A DNA stretch of 64,000 nucleotides from an uncultured Clostridia bacterium (GTDB taxonomy: Bacteria > Bacillota > Clostridia > Christensenellales > Pumilibacteraceae), in contig CANPVN010000005.1 of NCBI GenBank assembly GCA_947581755.1, forward strand, positions 1 through 64,000, in the 5' to 3' direction. Shown piece after piece: positions 17,084-25,533 of this stretch. Made by a program: the position numbers and the translations under genes. The stretch's first letter is position 1. Every line of letters starts with the position of its first letter. Under the pieces are notes generated by a model. That model saw only the letters and a list, made by a program, of their open reading frames with translations. It had not been told where the DNA came from and made no database searches.

Positions 17084-17600
17084 TTTTGTCTCCTTTTGGA
17101 AAAATTGCTCCGATTATTATTATCCCGATAAGAATGACCGCTATCGGCAGAATAATATTAATCGAAATTATATTCCCCGCTTCCATAGAAAATAATATTG
17201 ATAAAATACCGAAAAACAAGGAAATAAAAAGATGCAATCTGATTTCTTTGCTCATGCACAGAGTTATCAACGATGCCGCGGCGGGCGCGGCGATGAAAAT
17301 CGGATAAAGATTGGCATACGACAGCGCAGATATTCCCTCTGCCAAAAACCCGACCGATGAAGATATGCACAAAAAAATGCCAAGCCACAGAAGCAAAGAA
17401 TTTGTCTGTACAAACGAATTTACCGTCATTGCGAGTCCGATAAACAGCAATGCGGCAAAAAGAATTATAAGCCTAAATTCGTAAACAGTCAACCCGAGTC
17501 CGACAAACAACAAAAAAATTCCGAATAATATTGTGGCTATCCCATCAATTATTATACAGATTTGTTTTTGTGTATTAGAAAGACTTTCTTTGGACTTCAT
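17073..17600 (-). CDS. polytopic membrane protein of unknown function
   Basis: I do not recognise a family. The 175-residue protein is strongly hydrophobic with about six membrane helices, short polar ends (MKSKESLSNTQK at the N-terminus, PKGDKNGK at the C-terminus) and a brief internal loop MSKEIRLH. It is transcribed from its own promoter (17633-17662) and overlaps pncB by 11 bases, so a link to nicotinate uptake or NAD salvage is possible but unproven. Confidence 0.75.
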   Translation of the reverse strand: MKSKESLSNTQKQICIIIDGIATILFGIFLLFVGLGLTVYEFRLIILFAALLFIGLAMTVNSFVQTNSLLLWLGIFLCISSSVGFLAEGISALSYANLYPIFIAAPAAASLITLCMSKEIRLHLFISLFFGILSILFSMEAGNIISINIILPIAVILIGIIIIGAIFPKGDKNGK

Positions 17601-17632
17601 TTTGCACGCTCATGCCTTTTCAAATATATAGA

Positions 17633-17662
17633 AGTATAAGGCATTTTCCAATGGTTTGTCAA
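17633..17662 (-). promoter_or_regulatory. promoter of the membrane protein-pncB-DivIVA unit
   Basis: -35 TTGACA (17657-17662) and -10 TATACT (17633-17638), 18 bp apart, about 30 bp upstream of the first start codon. Confidence 0.75.
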
Positions 17663-17770
17663 GGCAAATTGACGATGTTTGAAGTCTGTTTTTAAAGAAT
17701 TATGGCAGTTTTCTATAAATCGAAAAGAATAATATCTTCAAAAGTGCTTGTTATATATGATACAATACTA

Positions 17771-17787
17771 TTTATGTCTGACATAAA
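17771..17787. repeat. palindrome TTTATGTC-T-GACATAAA, copy 1
   Basis: A perfect 8-bp inverted repeat around one central base, six bases behind the VanW-protein stop and about 110 bp upstream of the promoter at 17633-17662. A 16-base core is identical to the copy at 20514-20529. No U-tract follows on either strand, so a protein-binding site is more likely than a terminator. Confidence 0.6.
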
Positions 17788-17793
17788 CAGTCA

Positions 17794-19032
17794 TTATGGC
17801 GCTATTGCAATCAAGCCGTAAGTTGCAGAATAAGTATCGGTTCTTATCAACTTTTTATTTATAAGTTCGTTTTGTTCATTATAGTACAACAGATAACCTT
17901 TGCTTTTTGTTTCGCCTTTTCCATACCAAATACGTTTTTTTGTTCCCGATTCGGAATTTTCTTCGAGATACTCATATTTTTCATCTACAACCTCTCTGTC
18001 ACCCGGCGGATCTTTTTTATAGATTTCTTCACTCATGGTTTGAATATAATAAGGCATTTTTGTTCCGTAAAATTCAACGACAGCAGATGTGTCCGTTCCG
18101 TAGCAACGTATAAATACGGGAGTTGTTCCGCTATTTGTAAATTTTAAGTCACTTGAACCCGAATTTACCATAGCGTCAAATGAAGGCGCGACATAGGAAG
18201 GCTGCAAAGAATGATTATTTGCCATTGTGATTTGCATATCGGCAAGCAAGGCGCAGTTATATAATGTTGTCGAGGCTTGACAGACGCCTCCTCCGTATCC
18301 TTTTATATAATTCCCCTTTACTATTATTTTTGCTTCCTTAAAACCCGCGCGCTCGTTTCTTACTCCAACCGTCTCATTAAAACTGAATTCATCTCCGGGT
18401 TCGAGAATTGTCCCGTTGATTTTACTTAATGCAAGACGGATATTATGTTTACGATTTTCATTACTTGCGGAATAGTCCGTAGAAAATCGAGCGCGAAGAT
18501 TTGTTAACTTCATATTGTCTTCCGTTGTAATATCTGCTTTTATCTCGTTGGGAGTAACATTAATTATCGGTGATTTTGTTTTTTTGAGAGAACAATAAAT
18601 CGATGAATACAGAGAATCTTCATCCGTTTTTCTTCCGGATTTTTCTGTAATAATCCTGAAATATTTGTATCCGTTCGGGGTAAATATAATTTTGCTGTTT
18701 TCGGGCTCTTTATCTATATTTTTTATTGCTGTGTCTACGGTCTTTTCGAGTAATGGAAAAGAATATAACATCGCCGTTTTAAAATCCGCTCCGGCATACA
18801 GGCATTTCTCCACCGCACATATTTTTTCGGGTAGGTCTGCATTGATTTTTCTGTAGTATAGTTCCTCAGCGACCAAGTGATTTGTAGGTTCTATGTATTT
18901 ATCCTCGTATGTTATGCTGTAATTTTCGTATTTTAAAGTAATCGTAGTTAGTGAATCGGGCTTAAAAGCGCATAAAAAAAGCGCTATGAAAAGATTAAAT
19001 ATCATAAATAATACGCAATAAACTCTTTTCAT
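17794..19032 (-). CDS. VanW-domain (YoaR-like) membrane-anchored protein
   Basis: An N-terminal membrane anchor (VLFMIFNLFIALFLCAF) is followed by an extracellular region with a VanW domain (about residues 185-330: ARFSTDYS, EFSFNETVG, GGGVCQASTTLYN, NHSLQPSYV). VanW proteins are common in Bacillota and lie beside glycopeptide-resistance genes in some strains, but their biochemical role is unknown. The ATG at 19032 is chosen because GGAGG lies 6 bases upstream and overlaps the earlier GTG at 19044. 34 bases follow the cca stop, so both may share a transcript. Confidence 0.85.
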   Translation of the reverse strand: MKRVYCVLFMIFNLFIALFLCAFKPDSLTTITLKYENYSITYEDKYIEPTNHLVAEELYYRKINADLPEKICAVEKCLYAGADFKTAMLYSFPLLEKTVDTAIKNIDKEPENSKIIFTPNGYKYFRIITEKSGRKTDEDSLYSSIYCSLKKTKSPIINVTPNEIKADITTEDNMKLTNLRARFSTDYSASNENRKHNIRLALSKINGTILEPGDEFSFNETVGVRNERAGFKEAKIIVKGNYIKGYGGGVCQASTTLYNCALLADMQITMANNHSLQPSYVAPSFDAMVNSGSSDLKFTNSGTTPVFIRCYGTDTSAVVEFYGTKMPYYIQTMSEEIYKKDPPGDREVVDEKYEYLEENSESGTKKRIWYGKGETKSKGYLLYYNEQNELINKKLIRTDTYSATYGLIAIAP

Positions 19033-19066
19033 GTGCGCCTCCACAAATTTAATATGTGGGCAAACA

Positions 19067-20422
19067 CTATGTTTTATTCGATGCGTTTCTATATATTTTT
19101 ACCATTTTTGCCGCTCTCGCAAGTAACCACTCTCGGTTATTCAATTTGGGATTGAGTACGCAATCCCTGTATAAATCTGCCAAAATATTTCCAATAACTG
19201 CCCCGTGAGCGCCGAGTTCGATCAAGTCATCTCCGTCAATACAAAGTTCTTGAATCGACAAAGGAGTTCCGTCAATCAAAATTTTTTCTTTCATTGCTTG
19301 CAATTTATCGGCACTGTTAAAAACAAATTGGGTATCGAATCCGCAACCCCTGATATCAGCTTCTTTTAATTTTGTAATTTTATCAATTCTATTAAAATTA
19401 TTTACCACAAATAATTTAACTTTACTTTCCGATGCTTCTCCTTTCAGATCAAACATATGCGCTTTGACCAATGCTACGGTTTCATCGATTTCAAAATTCG
19501 AATATCTTAACCGTTTCATAATAGTTCTCGTAATTTCTGCGCCTATTACATCATGCCCTTTCATGTGCCCCAAGCTATCGATACATAAAGGTTTTCCTAC
19601 ATCATGAAATAATGCCGCCTCTCGTATATCGGGCGCGGAATATTTTACCACTTGAAAAATATGTTCCAAAACATCATATTTATGATATTTTGGATTTTGC
19701 CTTACTCCATTACATAGATTCAATTCAGGTAAAATAATTGCAAGCAGCCCCGTTTCTTTTAGTAATTTCATACCTCGATAATGAGCGTATTTAACTCCGT
19801 AAGCGATATCGGCTCTTAAAATTTTTTGTAATTCGTCCCTTATCCTTTCGGAAGAAATGTCTTTTATCAATGCCGCGTTATCGCAAATCGCCTTTTTTGT
19901 AGTATCTTCTATTTCAAAATCAAGTTGCGCGGCAAACCTGACCGCACGCATAAGTCTCAAACCGTCGGCGCGCAATGTCGAATCGCTTATTTTACGAATT
20001 TTTTTGTTTTTAATATCGTCGTATCCGTTCAAAGGATCCACTGTTTTTCGTTGGGTTATATCGAAATATATTGCATTTACGGTAAAATCTCGCCTCAACG
20101 CGTCCTCTTCGAGTCCGCAACCGAACGTTACGGAATCCGGAGAATGTCCTTTTGTATATGTTTCTTGCCTGAAAGGGGTATACTCGTATTCTTCACCGTG
20201 AAATATAACCTTATAGGTACCGAGACGTCGATTGATACATGTGATAGGTATTTCTTTTGAAAACATTTCTTGCGCGGGTAAAATACCGCAAATATCTTTA
20301 TCCGTCTGTTCTTCTTTTCCGAATAGCAAATAATTGCGTACGCTTCCTCCGACAAGATAAAGGTGTGCATTTGCAGCCTTGGATAATTCATATAAATTTT
20401 GAGATACCGGCATTTCCATCAT
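19067..20422 (-). CDS. cca: CCA tRNA nucleotidyltransferase with HD domain
   Basis: Adds or repairs the 3' CCA of tRNAs. The 451-residue class II enzyme has the nucleotidyltransferase motif LVGGSVRNYLL with metal-binding DKD, RRDFTVNA, and the RNA-binding VRFAAQLDFEIE region. A C-terminal HD phosphohydrolase domain follows (ALFHDVGKP, about residues 268-276). The tRNA-Ser in this window encodes its own CCA, so repair may be the main role. The promoter places transcription start almost at the ATG, suggesting a leaderless mRNA. Confidence 0.93.
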   Translation of the reverse strand: MMEMPVSQNLYELSKAANAHLYLVGGSVRNYLLFGKEEQTDKDICGILPAQEMFSKEIPITCINRRLGTYKVIFHGEEYEYTPFRQETYTKGHSPDSVTFGCGLEEDALRRDFTVNAIYFDITQRKTVDPLNGYDDIKNKKIRKISDSTLRADGLRLMRAVRFAAQLDFEIEDTTKKAICDNAALIKDISSERIRDELQKILRADIAYGVKYAHYRGMKLLKETGLLAIILPELNLCNGVRQNPKYHKYDVLEHIFQVVKYSAPDIREAALFHDVGKPLCIDSLGHMKGHDVIGAEITRTIMKRLRYSNFEIDETVALVKAHMFDLKGEASESKVKLFVVNNFNRIDKITKLKEADIRGCGFDTQFVFNSADKLQAMKEKILIDGTPLSIQELCIDGDDLIELGAHGAVIGNILADLYRDCVLNPKLNNREWLLARAAKMVKIYRNASNKT

Positions 20423-20428
20423 ATTACA

Positions 20429-20457
20429 ATTATAGCAAATTTAATAATCTTTGACAA
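20429..20457 (-). promoter_or_regulatory. promoter of cca-vanW unit
   Basis: -35 TTGTCA (20452-20457) and -10 TATAAT (20429-20434) with 17 bp between; TGC precedes the -10. Only TTGTAAT separates the -10 from the cca ATG, so the expected start of transcription is at the start codon. Confidence 0.75.
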
Positions 20458-20513
20458 TAATTACGCTGAAATTTATCGAAAAAAAATTCTCTATTTGAAA
20501 CAAAACAATGAGA

Positions 20514-20528
20514 TTATGTCTGACATAA
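20514..20528. repeat. palindrome TTATGTC-T-GACATAA, copy 2
   Basis: Second copy of the palindrome at 17771-17787. It lies between the dacF terminator and the cca promoter. The two copies bracket the cca-vanW unit, 2.7 kb apart. Confidence 0.6.
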
Positions 20529-20530
20529 AT

Positions 20531-20565
20531 AGAAAAGAAGCCCTGAAAATTCCTTTCAAAGCTTC
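20531..20565 (-). terminator. terminator of dacF
   Basis: On the minus strand GAAGC-TTT-GAAA pairs with TTTC-AGG-GCTTC around the loop GGAAT, followed by TTTTC. It begins 21 bases after the dacF stop. Confidence 0.7.
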
Positions 20566-20585
20566 AATATTCTCGTGATTTACGA

Positions 20586-21752
20586 TTACCAATTTCCTAT
20601 AAAATCATTTATTATATCAAGATAAGACGCCTTCTTTATATCTTCTCTTACAACAAGCGGGATCGTTGTGCTTTCCGTACCGTCTATTTCTATTTTTATT
20701 GCGCCGACCCTGTCTCCCGATTTTAAGGGAGCTTTTAAATTGTTGATATCGAATTGTATTACAGGATCGTTTTTGTCACCTTTTTTAAGAAGATAAAAAT
20801 AATCATCTTCGGGATACAATTTTGTGGTTTTTTGTTTTGCGCCTATGATTGCGTAATCTCCGTCTATTGCCTTGTCTTTGAAAATAATTTGTCTGGTTTC
20901 ATAATTTCCGAAGCCGAAATTAAACATCTTACTGACTTCGGCGTTCCTTGTTTTTGCATCGGGCGCTCCGATTGCAACGGATATCAATCTTGTCGAACCT
21001 CTTTTTGCGGTAGCAGCCAAACAAGATAATGCCTCGGAAGTAAAACCGGTCTTTCCGCCATCGCAGCCCTCATAAAATCTTATAAGTTTGTTCGTATTGG
21101 TAAGTCCCGTGATTCTGCCGCTCGGATGAACAAAATCATACATCCATATGCCGGAATAATCGAAAAATTTCTTGTGACTTATCAGATGTCTGAACATAAT
21201 TGCCGCATCTAAGGCGCAACAATATTGATTGGGCGCGGGAAGTCCCGTACAATTGACAAAATAAGTATTTGTCATTCCCCATTCCTCTGCTTTTTTGTTC
21301 ATTTCGGAAACAAAACCTTCGACGCTTCCGCTGAGCATCTCGGCTATTGCCACACAGGAGTCATTTGCAGAAGCGATAATGATGCTTTTTATCAGCTCTT
21401 CCGTTTTGTAAGGGCTTCCTGCATCCAAATATGCCTGAGAACCGCCCATTGATGCGGCGTTAACGCTTGCCGTTGTATCATCATCCAATTTGATTTTACC
21501 TTCATCAAGCGCTTCGAAAGCCAAATTCAGAGTCATGATTTTTACCATACTTGCAATCGGCAGTCTTTGTTCGGGGTTTTGGGTATACAAAACTTTTCCC
21601 GTATTATAATCCATTATAACTGCCGATTTGCAATTATATCTTATATCCTTAGTCTCCTTTATCGGTTGTTCGGCAAACACTTCATTTTTGACGGGTGCAA
21701 TTATAATTGTAAGCAATACCAACAAAAGGACTGTAAATACTCTTTTTTTCAT
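20586..21752 (-). CDS. dacF: D-alanyl-D-alanine carboxypeptidase (DacF/PBP5 family)
   Basis: Removes the terminal D-Ala from peptidoglycan stem peptides outside the membrane. The ATG at 21752 (MKKRVFTVLLLVLL) is chosen: GGAGG lies 6 bases upstream and a signal peptide begins directly. Catalytic motifs are S68-MVK71 (counted from that ATG), SANDS and GGKTGF. A C-terminal PBP5-type beta domain and an amphipathic end (DIINDFIGNW) follow. In spore formers DacF acts on the forespore cortex; the surrounding sporulation genes fit this. Confidence 0.92.
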   Translation of the reverse strand: MKKRVFTVLLLVLLTIIIAPVKNEVFAEQPIKETKDIRYNCKSAVIMDYNTGKVLYTQNPEQRLPIASMVKIMTLNLAFEALDEGKIKLDDDTTASVNAASMGGSQAYLDAGSPYKTEELIKSIIIASANDSCVAIAEMLSGSVEGFVSEMNKKAEEWGMTNTYFVNCTGLPAPNQYCCALDAAIMFRHLISHKKFFDYSGIWMYDFVHPSGRITGLTNTNKLIRFYEGCDGGKTGFTSEALSCLAATAKRGSTRLISVAIGAPDAKTRNAEVSKMFNFGFGNYETRQIIFKDKAIDGDYAIIGAKQKTTKLYPEDDYFYLLKKGDKNDPVIQFDINNLKAPLKSGDRVGAIKIEIDGTESTTIPLVVREDIKKASYLDIINDFIGNW

Positions 21753-21805
21753 TTTTTCCTCCTTTGTTAATATTTGCAATGTACAAGAATTAATTCATTT
21801 TATTT

Positions 21806-22402
21806 TTAGGAATAAGCAAGTAGTTTACATCCGAAAGGAATTAAAATACTCATAATTATTATGAAGGCAGTTGTGACTATAAGAAACATAAGAGAGATTT
21901 TCAGGTTCTCTTTTTTGGAAGCAAAACATGATGCTTGTTCAATAATCCATACAGACAGTACCGAAAATATCGCGCCGCATCCGAGACGATAAATCAAGAT
22001 TCCCAAAATAACCAAAATAATAGCGGATATGCCGCATACTTTGAACATAATGATTATTTCGAAACCAAGGCAATAACCGAAATATAATGGAATTAAAGCC
22101 GTTAAATATGATGCTATCGGATGACATGAAAATAGAAATATCAAGGCGGTAGCTATTGCAACAATAAAAAAGGAAGAAACAAAAAATCCGAACGCGCCTC
22201 TGTTTTCCGATGCGATTTGAATATAGATATTCGGTGACTCTTCCATATATTCAGGAGCATTATCGATGGATGCTCCATACCAAAAGCCGACGAGCGCGCC
22301 GAATGCGAAAATTCCAAGCATAATCAATAATTTCTTGTAATTTCTTCTCAACACATCGCAAAGATCAAACCATATTAAATTAAAACTTTTTAAAGAATTC
22401 AC
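21806..22402 (-). CDS. polytopic membrane protein (SpoIIM-like position and size)
   Basis: A 198-residue protein with five or six membrane helices and a short cytoplasmic N-terminus (NSLKSFNLIWFDLCDVLRRNYKK). Size and placement among sporulation genes recall SpoIIM, the engulfment protein. I do not see the PQN-type loop of SpoIIM, however, so I leave it unnamed. It shares its orientation with dacF downstream and the Spo0A-like gene upstream. Confidence 0.6.
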   Translation of the reverse strand: MNSLKSFNLIWFDLCDVLRRNYKKLLIMLGIFAFGALVGFWYGASIDNAPEYMEESPNIYIQIASENRGAFGFFVSSFFIVAIATALIFLFSCHPIASYLTALIPLYFGYCLGFEIIIMFKVCGISAIILVILGILIYRLGCGAIFSVLSVWIIEQASCFASKKENLKISLMFLIVTTAFIIIMSILIPFGCKLLAYS

Positions 22403-22434
22403 AACATATACTTATGAACTTCGCTTCACCGATA

Positions 22435-22755
22435 TTACTGTTTATAAAAGATAAGATCATAAATTTTTATTAAAAATTCCTTTAGACTGATTCGCCCGTT
22501 TTCCGCTATGCAATCCGAGAAATATTCTTCGTCGGTCTTTATCGCATCGCAAATGCAAGCGGTCATTGCCTTAATAACCGCGCCTGTCGTTATCCCGTGA
22601 TTTTCGGCTATGAAAAGATAAATCTCACGAACATAATTTTGTATATTGCCCGCTCTTTGATTCATAGCCAAAAGAGCCTCTTTAAAATATGTATAACCTT
22701 TGCGATGAGGTAAAATATGAAGCCTTAATAATTCCTTGGAAATTTCAATATCCAT
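22435..22755 (-). CDS. stand-alone Spo0A C-terminal (DNA-binding) domain protein
   Basis: 106 residues aligning to the DNA-binding effector domain of Spo0A, the sporulation master regulator: LHILPHRKGYTYFKEAL corresponds to GVPAHIKGYLYLREAI, and ITTGAVIKAMTACICDAI to the recognition-helix segment TTASRVERAIRHAI. There is no receiver domain and no phospho-acceptor aspartate; only 60 bases separate it from spoIVB upstream. Three of four basic residues of the recognition helix are replaced. No good Shine-Dalgarno sequence precedes the ATG. It occupies the canonical spoIVB-spo0A position. It may be a decayed spo0A, a partner protein, or a paralogue. Confidence 0.75.
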   Translation of the reverse strand: MDIEISKELLRLHILPHRKGYTYFKEALLAMNQRAGNIQNYVREIYLFIAENHGITTGAVIKAMTACICDAIKTDEEYFSDCIAENGRISLKEFLIKIYDLIFYKQ

Positions 22756-22815
22756 AGCTTTTATATTTTGCCACTAAAAATCATAAAAATAAACGCTGTT
22801 GTTGACATTTAATGT

Positions 22816-23829
22816 CTAATTTTCAAGCATCCAATCAATATAAGTTCCGTATCCTTTCGTGGGATCGTTGACAAAAACATGAGTAACGGCTCCGACAAGT
22901 TTTTCATTTTGAATGATAGGACTCCCGCTCATGCCTTGAACGACTCCTCCCGTGGAATTTAACAGTCGATTATCCGTAATTCGTATAACCATACCTTTGT
23001 CGTCGATATGCGGTTGATATGTCGCTTTTATGATTTCCGCTTCGTAAAAATCCGGCTTATCGGACACTGTCGTATAAATATATGCCTTACCCGGAACAAC
23101 TTCCGAGCGCGTTGCCGTCTCGATTTTTATACCCTCTTTGGTGTAATCAAAGGCGCCGTAGACGCCGAATTTATTGTTTTTGTCTATGGTTCCCAATTTA
23201 GAAGAGGTAAAAACCGCGCGTAATTCCCCGGGATATCCTTTTTCTCCTTTTATGACTCCCAAAACTTTGCAATCATAAACGGAGCCTCCGCTAATTGCAA
23301 TATATGCGCCTTTATTGTCGCATATAGGATGGCCGAGACAGCCGAATCTTCCGTTTGCAAGATAATATGTCAAAGTCCCTACGCCCATCACATTTTCTTT
23401 TAATGTTATCCCGAGTTTGAATTTTCCTGTTAAAGCCTCTTTCAGCGGGCATACTTCGACATTTATCATTGTCCCTTCGCGACATAAAGAAATCGTCGCA
23501 ACGCTTCCGCTGAACGACGAAAGATAATTGACAATATCATCAACCGTTTGAATGGGTTGTCCGTCAAAAGCCCTGATGTTATCTCCGGGTCTCAAATAAT
23601 TTTTTAATGAGGCTCTTCCTGCATCCGTCATGACAGAATCTATTCGTTCAATGATAACTCCGTTGCATTTCAAATTTATTCCTATAGGTGTTCCACCCAA
23701 ATACACATAGTTATCAATATTTTCGGCATATACTATTTGATTATATGAAATATAAACAGCCGCAATATTAAGTAATAATATTCCTGCGATAAGTGTAAAA
23801 ACGATTGAAATTCTCTTTAGCAAACTCAT
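22816..23829 (-). CDS. spoIVB: SpoIVB peptidase (family S55)
   Basis: Forespore-secreted serine protease that triggers pro-sigma-K processing in sporulation. An N-terminal membrane anchor (about 8-30) is followed by a PDZ domain (about 55-130: LRPGDNIRAFDGQPIQTVDD) and the S55 domain, with catalytic His in CLGHPI and catalytic Ser in GMSGSP. At 337 residues it is shorter than the Bacillus enzyme but all key motifs remain. It lies 29 bases after recN, in the standard recN-spoIVB order. Confidence 0.93.
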   Translation of the reverse strand: MSLLKRISIVFTLIAGILLLNIAAVYISYNQIVYAENIDNYVYLGGTPIGINLKCNGVIIERIDSVMTDAGRASLKNYLRPGDNIRAFDGQPIQTVDDIVNYLSSFSGSVATISLCREGTMINVEVCPLKEALTGKFKLGITLKENVMGVGTLTYYLANGRFGCLGHPICDNKGAYIAISGGSVYDCKVLGVIKGEKGYPGELRAVFTSSKLGTIDKNNKFGVYGAFDYTKEGIKIETATRSEVVPGKAYIYTTVSDKPDFYEAEIIKATYQPHIDDKGMVIRITDNRLLNSTGGVVQGMSGSPIIQNEKLVGAVTHVFVNDPTKGYGTYIDWMLEN

Positions 23830-23858
23830 AAATTTAGTTTTTATTTATGAGAAGATTT

Positions 23859-25532
23859 TTATCCGTTGCTTTTTTTCAAGTTTTTGTAATTATCGCCCCA
23901 GATTTTCATTTGTTTTGCGCTCAATTCCGACTGTTCGGAAATATCTTTTGCGCCCAAAAGTCGGGATATTTCCGATATGGATTGATCTTCGTCCAACAAC
24001 TCTACATGACTTAAAGTGGTATCCCCTTTTATTTCTTTTGAGATAAAGAAATGCCTGTCTGCCATAGCCGCGATAGAAGCCAAATGAGTTATACATATAA
24101 CCTGATGTTTAGATGCTATATCCGCCAATTTTTGCGCAACCACTTGTCCCGTTTTTCCGCTTATTCCGGCATCGATTTCATCGAAAATCATCGTAGCCGT
24201 CTCTCCGGAATTTCCCGGCATAGCTTTAAGAGCCAACATAAATCTCGAAGCTTCGCCACCGGAAATAATTTTCGCAAGAGGCCTTAAAGGATAACCCGGA
24301 TTTGTGGAAAGATAAAATTCGACATTATCATAACCATCTTCCCCTACGTTTTCCGCGCTATCCGGAGGTTCGGAAAAATGTATTTCAAATCTTGATGACG
24401 GCATTCCCAAAGATTCAAGTTGAGATATTATTTCATTTTCGAAGTTTTCGGCGTAGGTCTTTCTGATGTCGGACATTTTATCGGCATAAGTCATGATCTT
24501 CTCGGAAACAATATCGTATTGTTTGACCAATTTGGAATAATTTTCTGCGCCTTGAGAGAGAAAATCATATCGTTCTTTTGCGGAATACCAAAAGCGCAAC
24601 ATATCCTTATATTCGCCGTATTTGCGTTTGATCTCGCGGATTTTTCCCAGTCTGTCTTCAAGAGTTTCCATTTCATCCTCTTCGAAAGAGGCATTTTCCT
24701 GTTCGAACATTATCGAATCTTCGATATCTTCGAATTCTACCGATAAGGAATGAAGTCTTTCGTAAATAGAGGCATAATTGTCCGATAACGACGCTATTTG
24801 AGAAAGTTGTTTCAAAGCATTATATAAATTTTCGGGATGCAACGCATTAAGCACATTTTGTAAAGTTTCGGAAATTTTCTCGGAAGAAAGCAATAACTTA
24901 CGCCTTTCTACAAGTTCCTCTTCTTCGTTTTCTCTCACAGCCGCCTTTTCGATTTCTTCTATTTGATATTGAAGCAAATCCATGTTGCGTTTTCTTTGAG
25001 AATCGTCGCCCAAATCTTTTATTTTGCGTTTTATATCGTTGAAGGTTCTTAAAAGTTCTTTCAGGCAGGCTCTTTCGGTATCAAGAGCGGTTCCGATATA
25101 ATTATCCAACATTTGAAATTGCTCGTTTGAGTCAAATAAATATTGAGATTCGTTTTGCCCGTAAATATCAAGAAGATAGGAAGAAAACTTTTTAAGCATA
25201 CCGAGAGTTGCAGACCTTCCGTTTATACGTATTTCGTTTTTTCCTTCCGTATTGAATTTCCTTGTGATGATCGCTATCTCATCTTTTTCGACGCCGCACT
25301 CCTCGAATATCTCATCCGGAATATAGGAAAATACCCCTTCTACAATTCCTTCGTTTGTTCCGAATCGTAAAAGAGTACTGTCAAACCTGTTGCCCATAAG
25401 CAGCATAATACAATCGATTATTATTGATTTGCCCGCACCTGTCTCTCCGCTTAAAATATTTAATCCATTTGAAAATTCCAATTCGAGCTTATCGATGAGG
25501 GCTACATTTTTTATGTATAATCTTTCCAACAT
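23859..25532 (-). CDS. recN: DNA repair protein RecN
   Basis: SMC-like ATPase that organises ends in double-strand-break repair. The 557-residue protein has an N-terminal Walker A (GETGAGKS), two coiled-coil stretches in the middle, and the C-terminal signature and Walker B region (KIISGGEASRFMLALKAM, MIFDEIDAGISG). It starts one base after the nadK stop. Confidence 0.96.
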   Translation of the reverse strand: MLERLYIKNVALIDKLELEFSNGLNILSGETGAGKSIIIDCIMLLMGNRFDSTLLRFGTNEGIVEGVFSYIPDEIFEECGVEKDEIAIITRKFNTEGKNEIRINGRSATLGMLKKFSSYLLDIYGQNESQYLFDSNEQFQMLDNYIGTALDTERACLKELLRTFNDIKRKIKDLGDDSQRKRNMDLLQYQIEEIEKAAVRENEEEELVERRKLLLSSEKISETLQNVLNALHPENLYNALKQLSQIASLSDNYASIYERLHSLSVEFEDIEDSIMFEQENASFEEDEMETLEDRLGKIREIKRKYGEYKDMLRFWYSAKERYDFLSQGAENYSKLVKQYDIVSEKIMTYADKMSDIRKTYAENFENEIISQLESLGMPSSRFEIHFSEPPDSAENVGEDGYDNVEFYLSTNPGYPLRPLAKIISGGEASRFMLALKAMPGNSGETATMIFDEIDAGISGKTGQVVAQKLADIASKHQVICITHLASIAAMADRHFFISKEIKGDTTLSHVELLDEDQSISEISRLLGAKDISEQSELSAKQMKIWGDNYKNLKKSNG

Positions 25533-25533
25533 A

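Noticed and set aside
22804-22816. 13-bp palindrome GACATT-T-AATGTC at the end of spoIVB, considered as a third copy of the TTATGTCTGACATAA site
   Set aside because: The half-sites are in the opposite arrangement and it overlaps the spoIVB stop codon; probably chance in AT-rich DNA.
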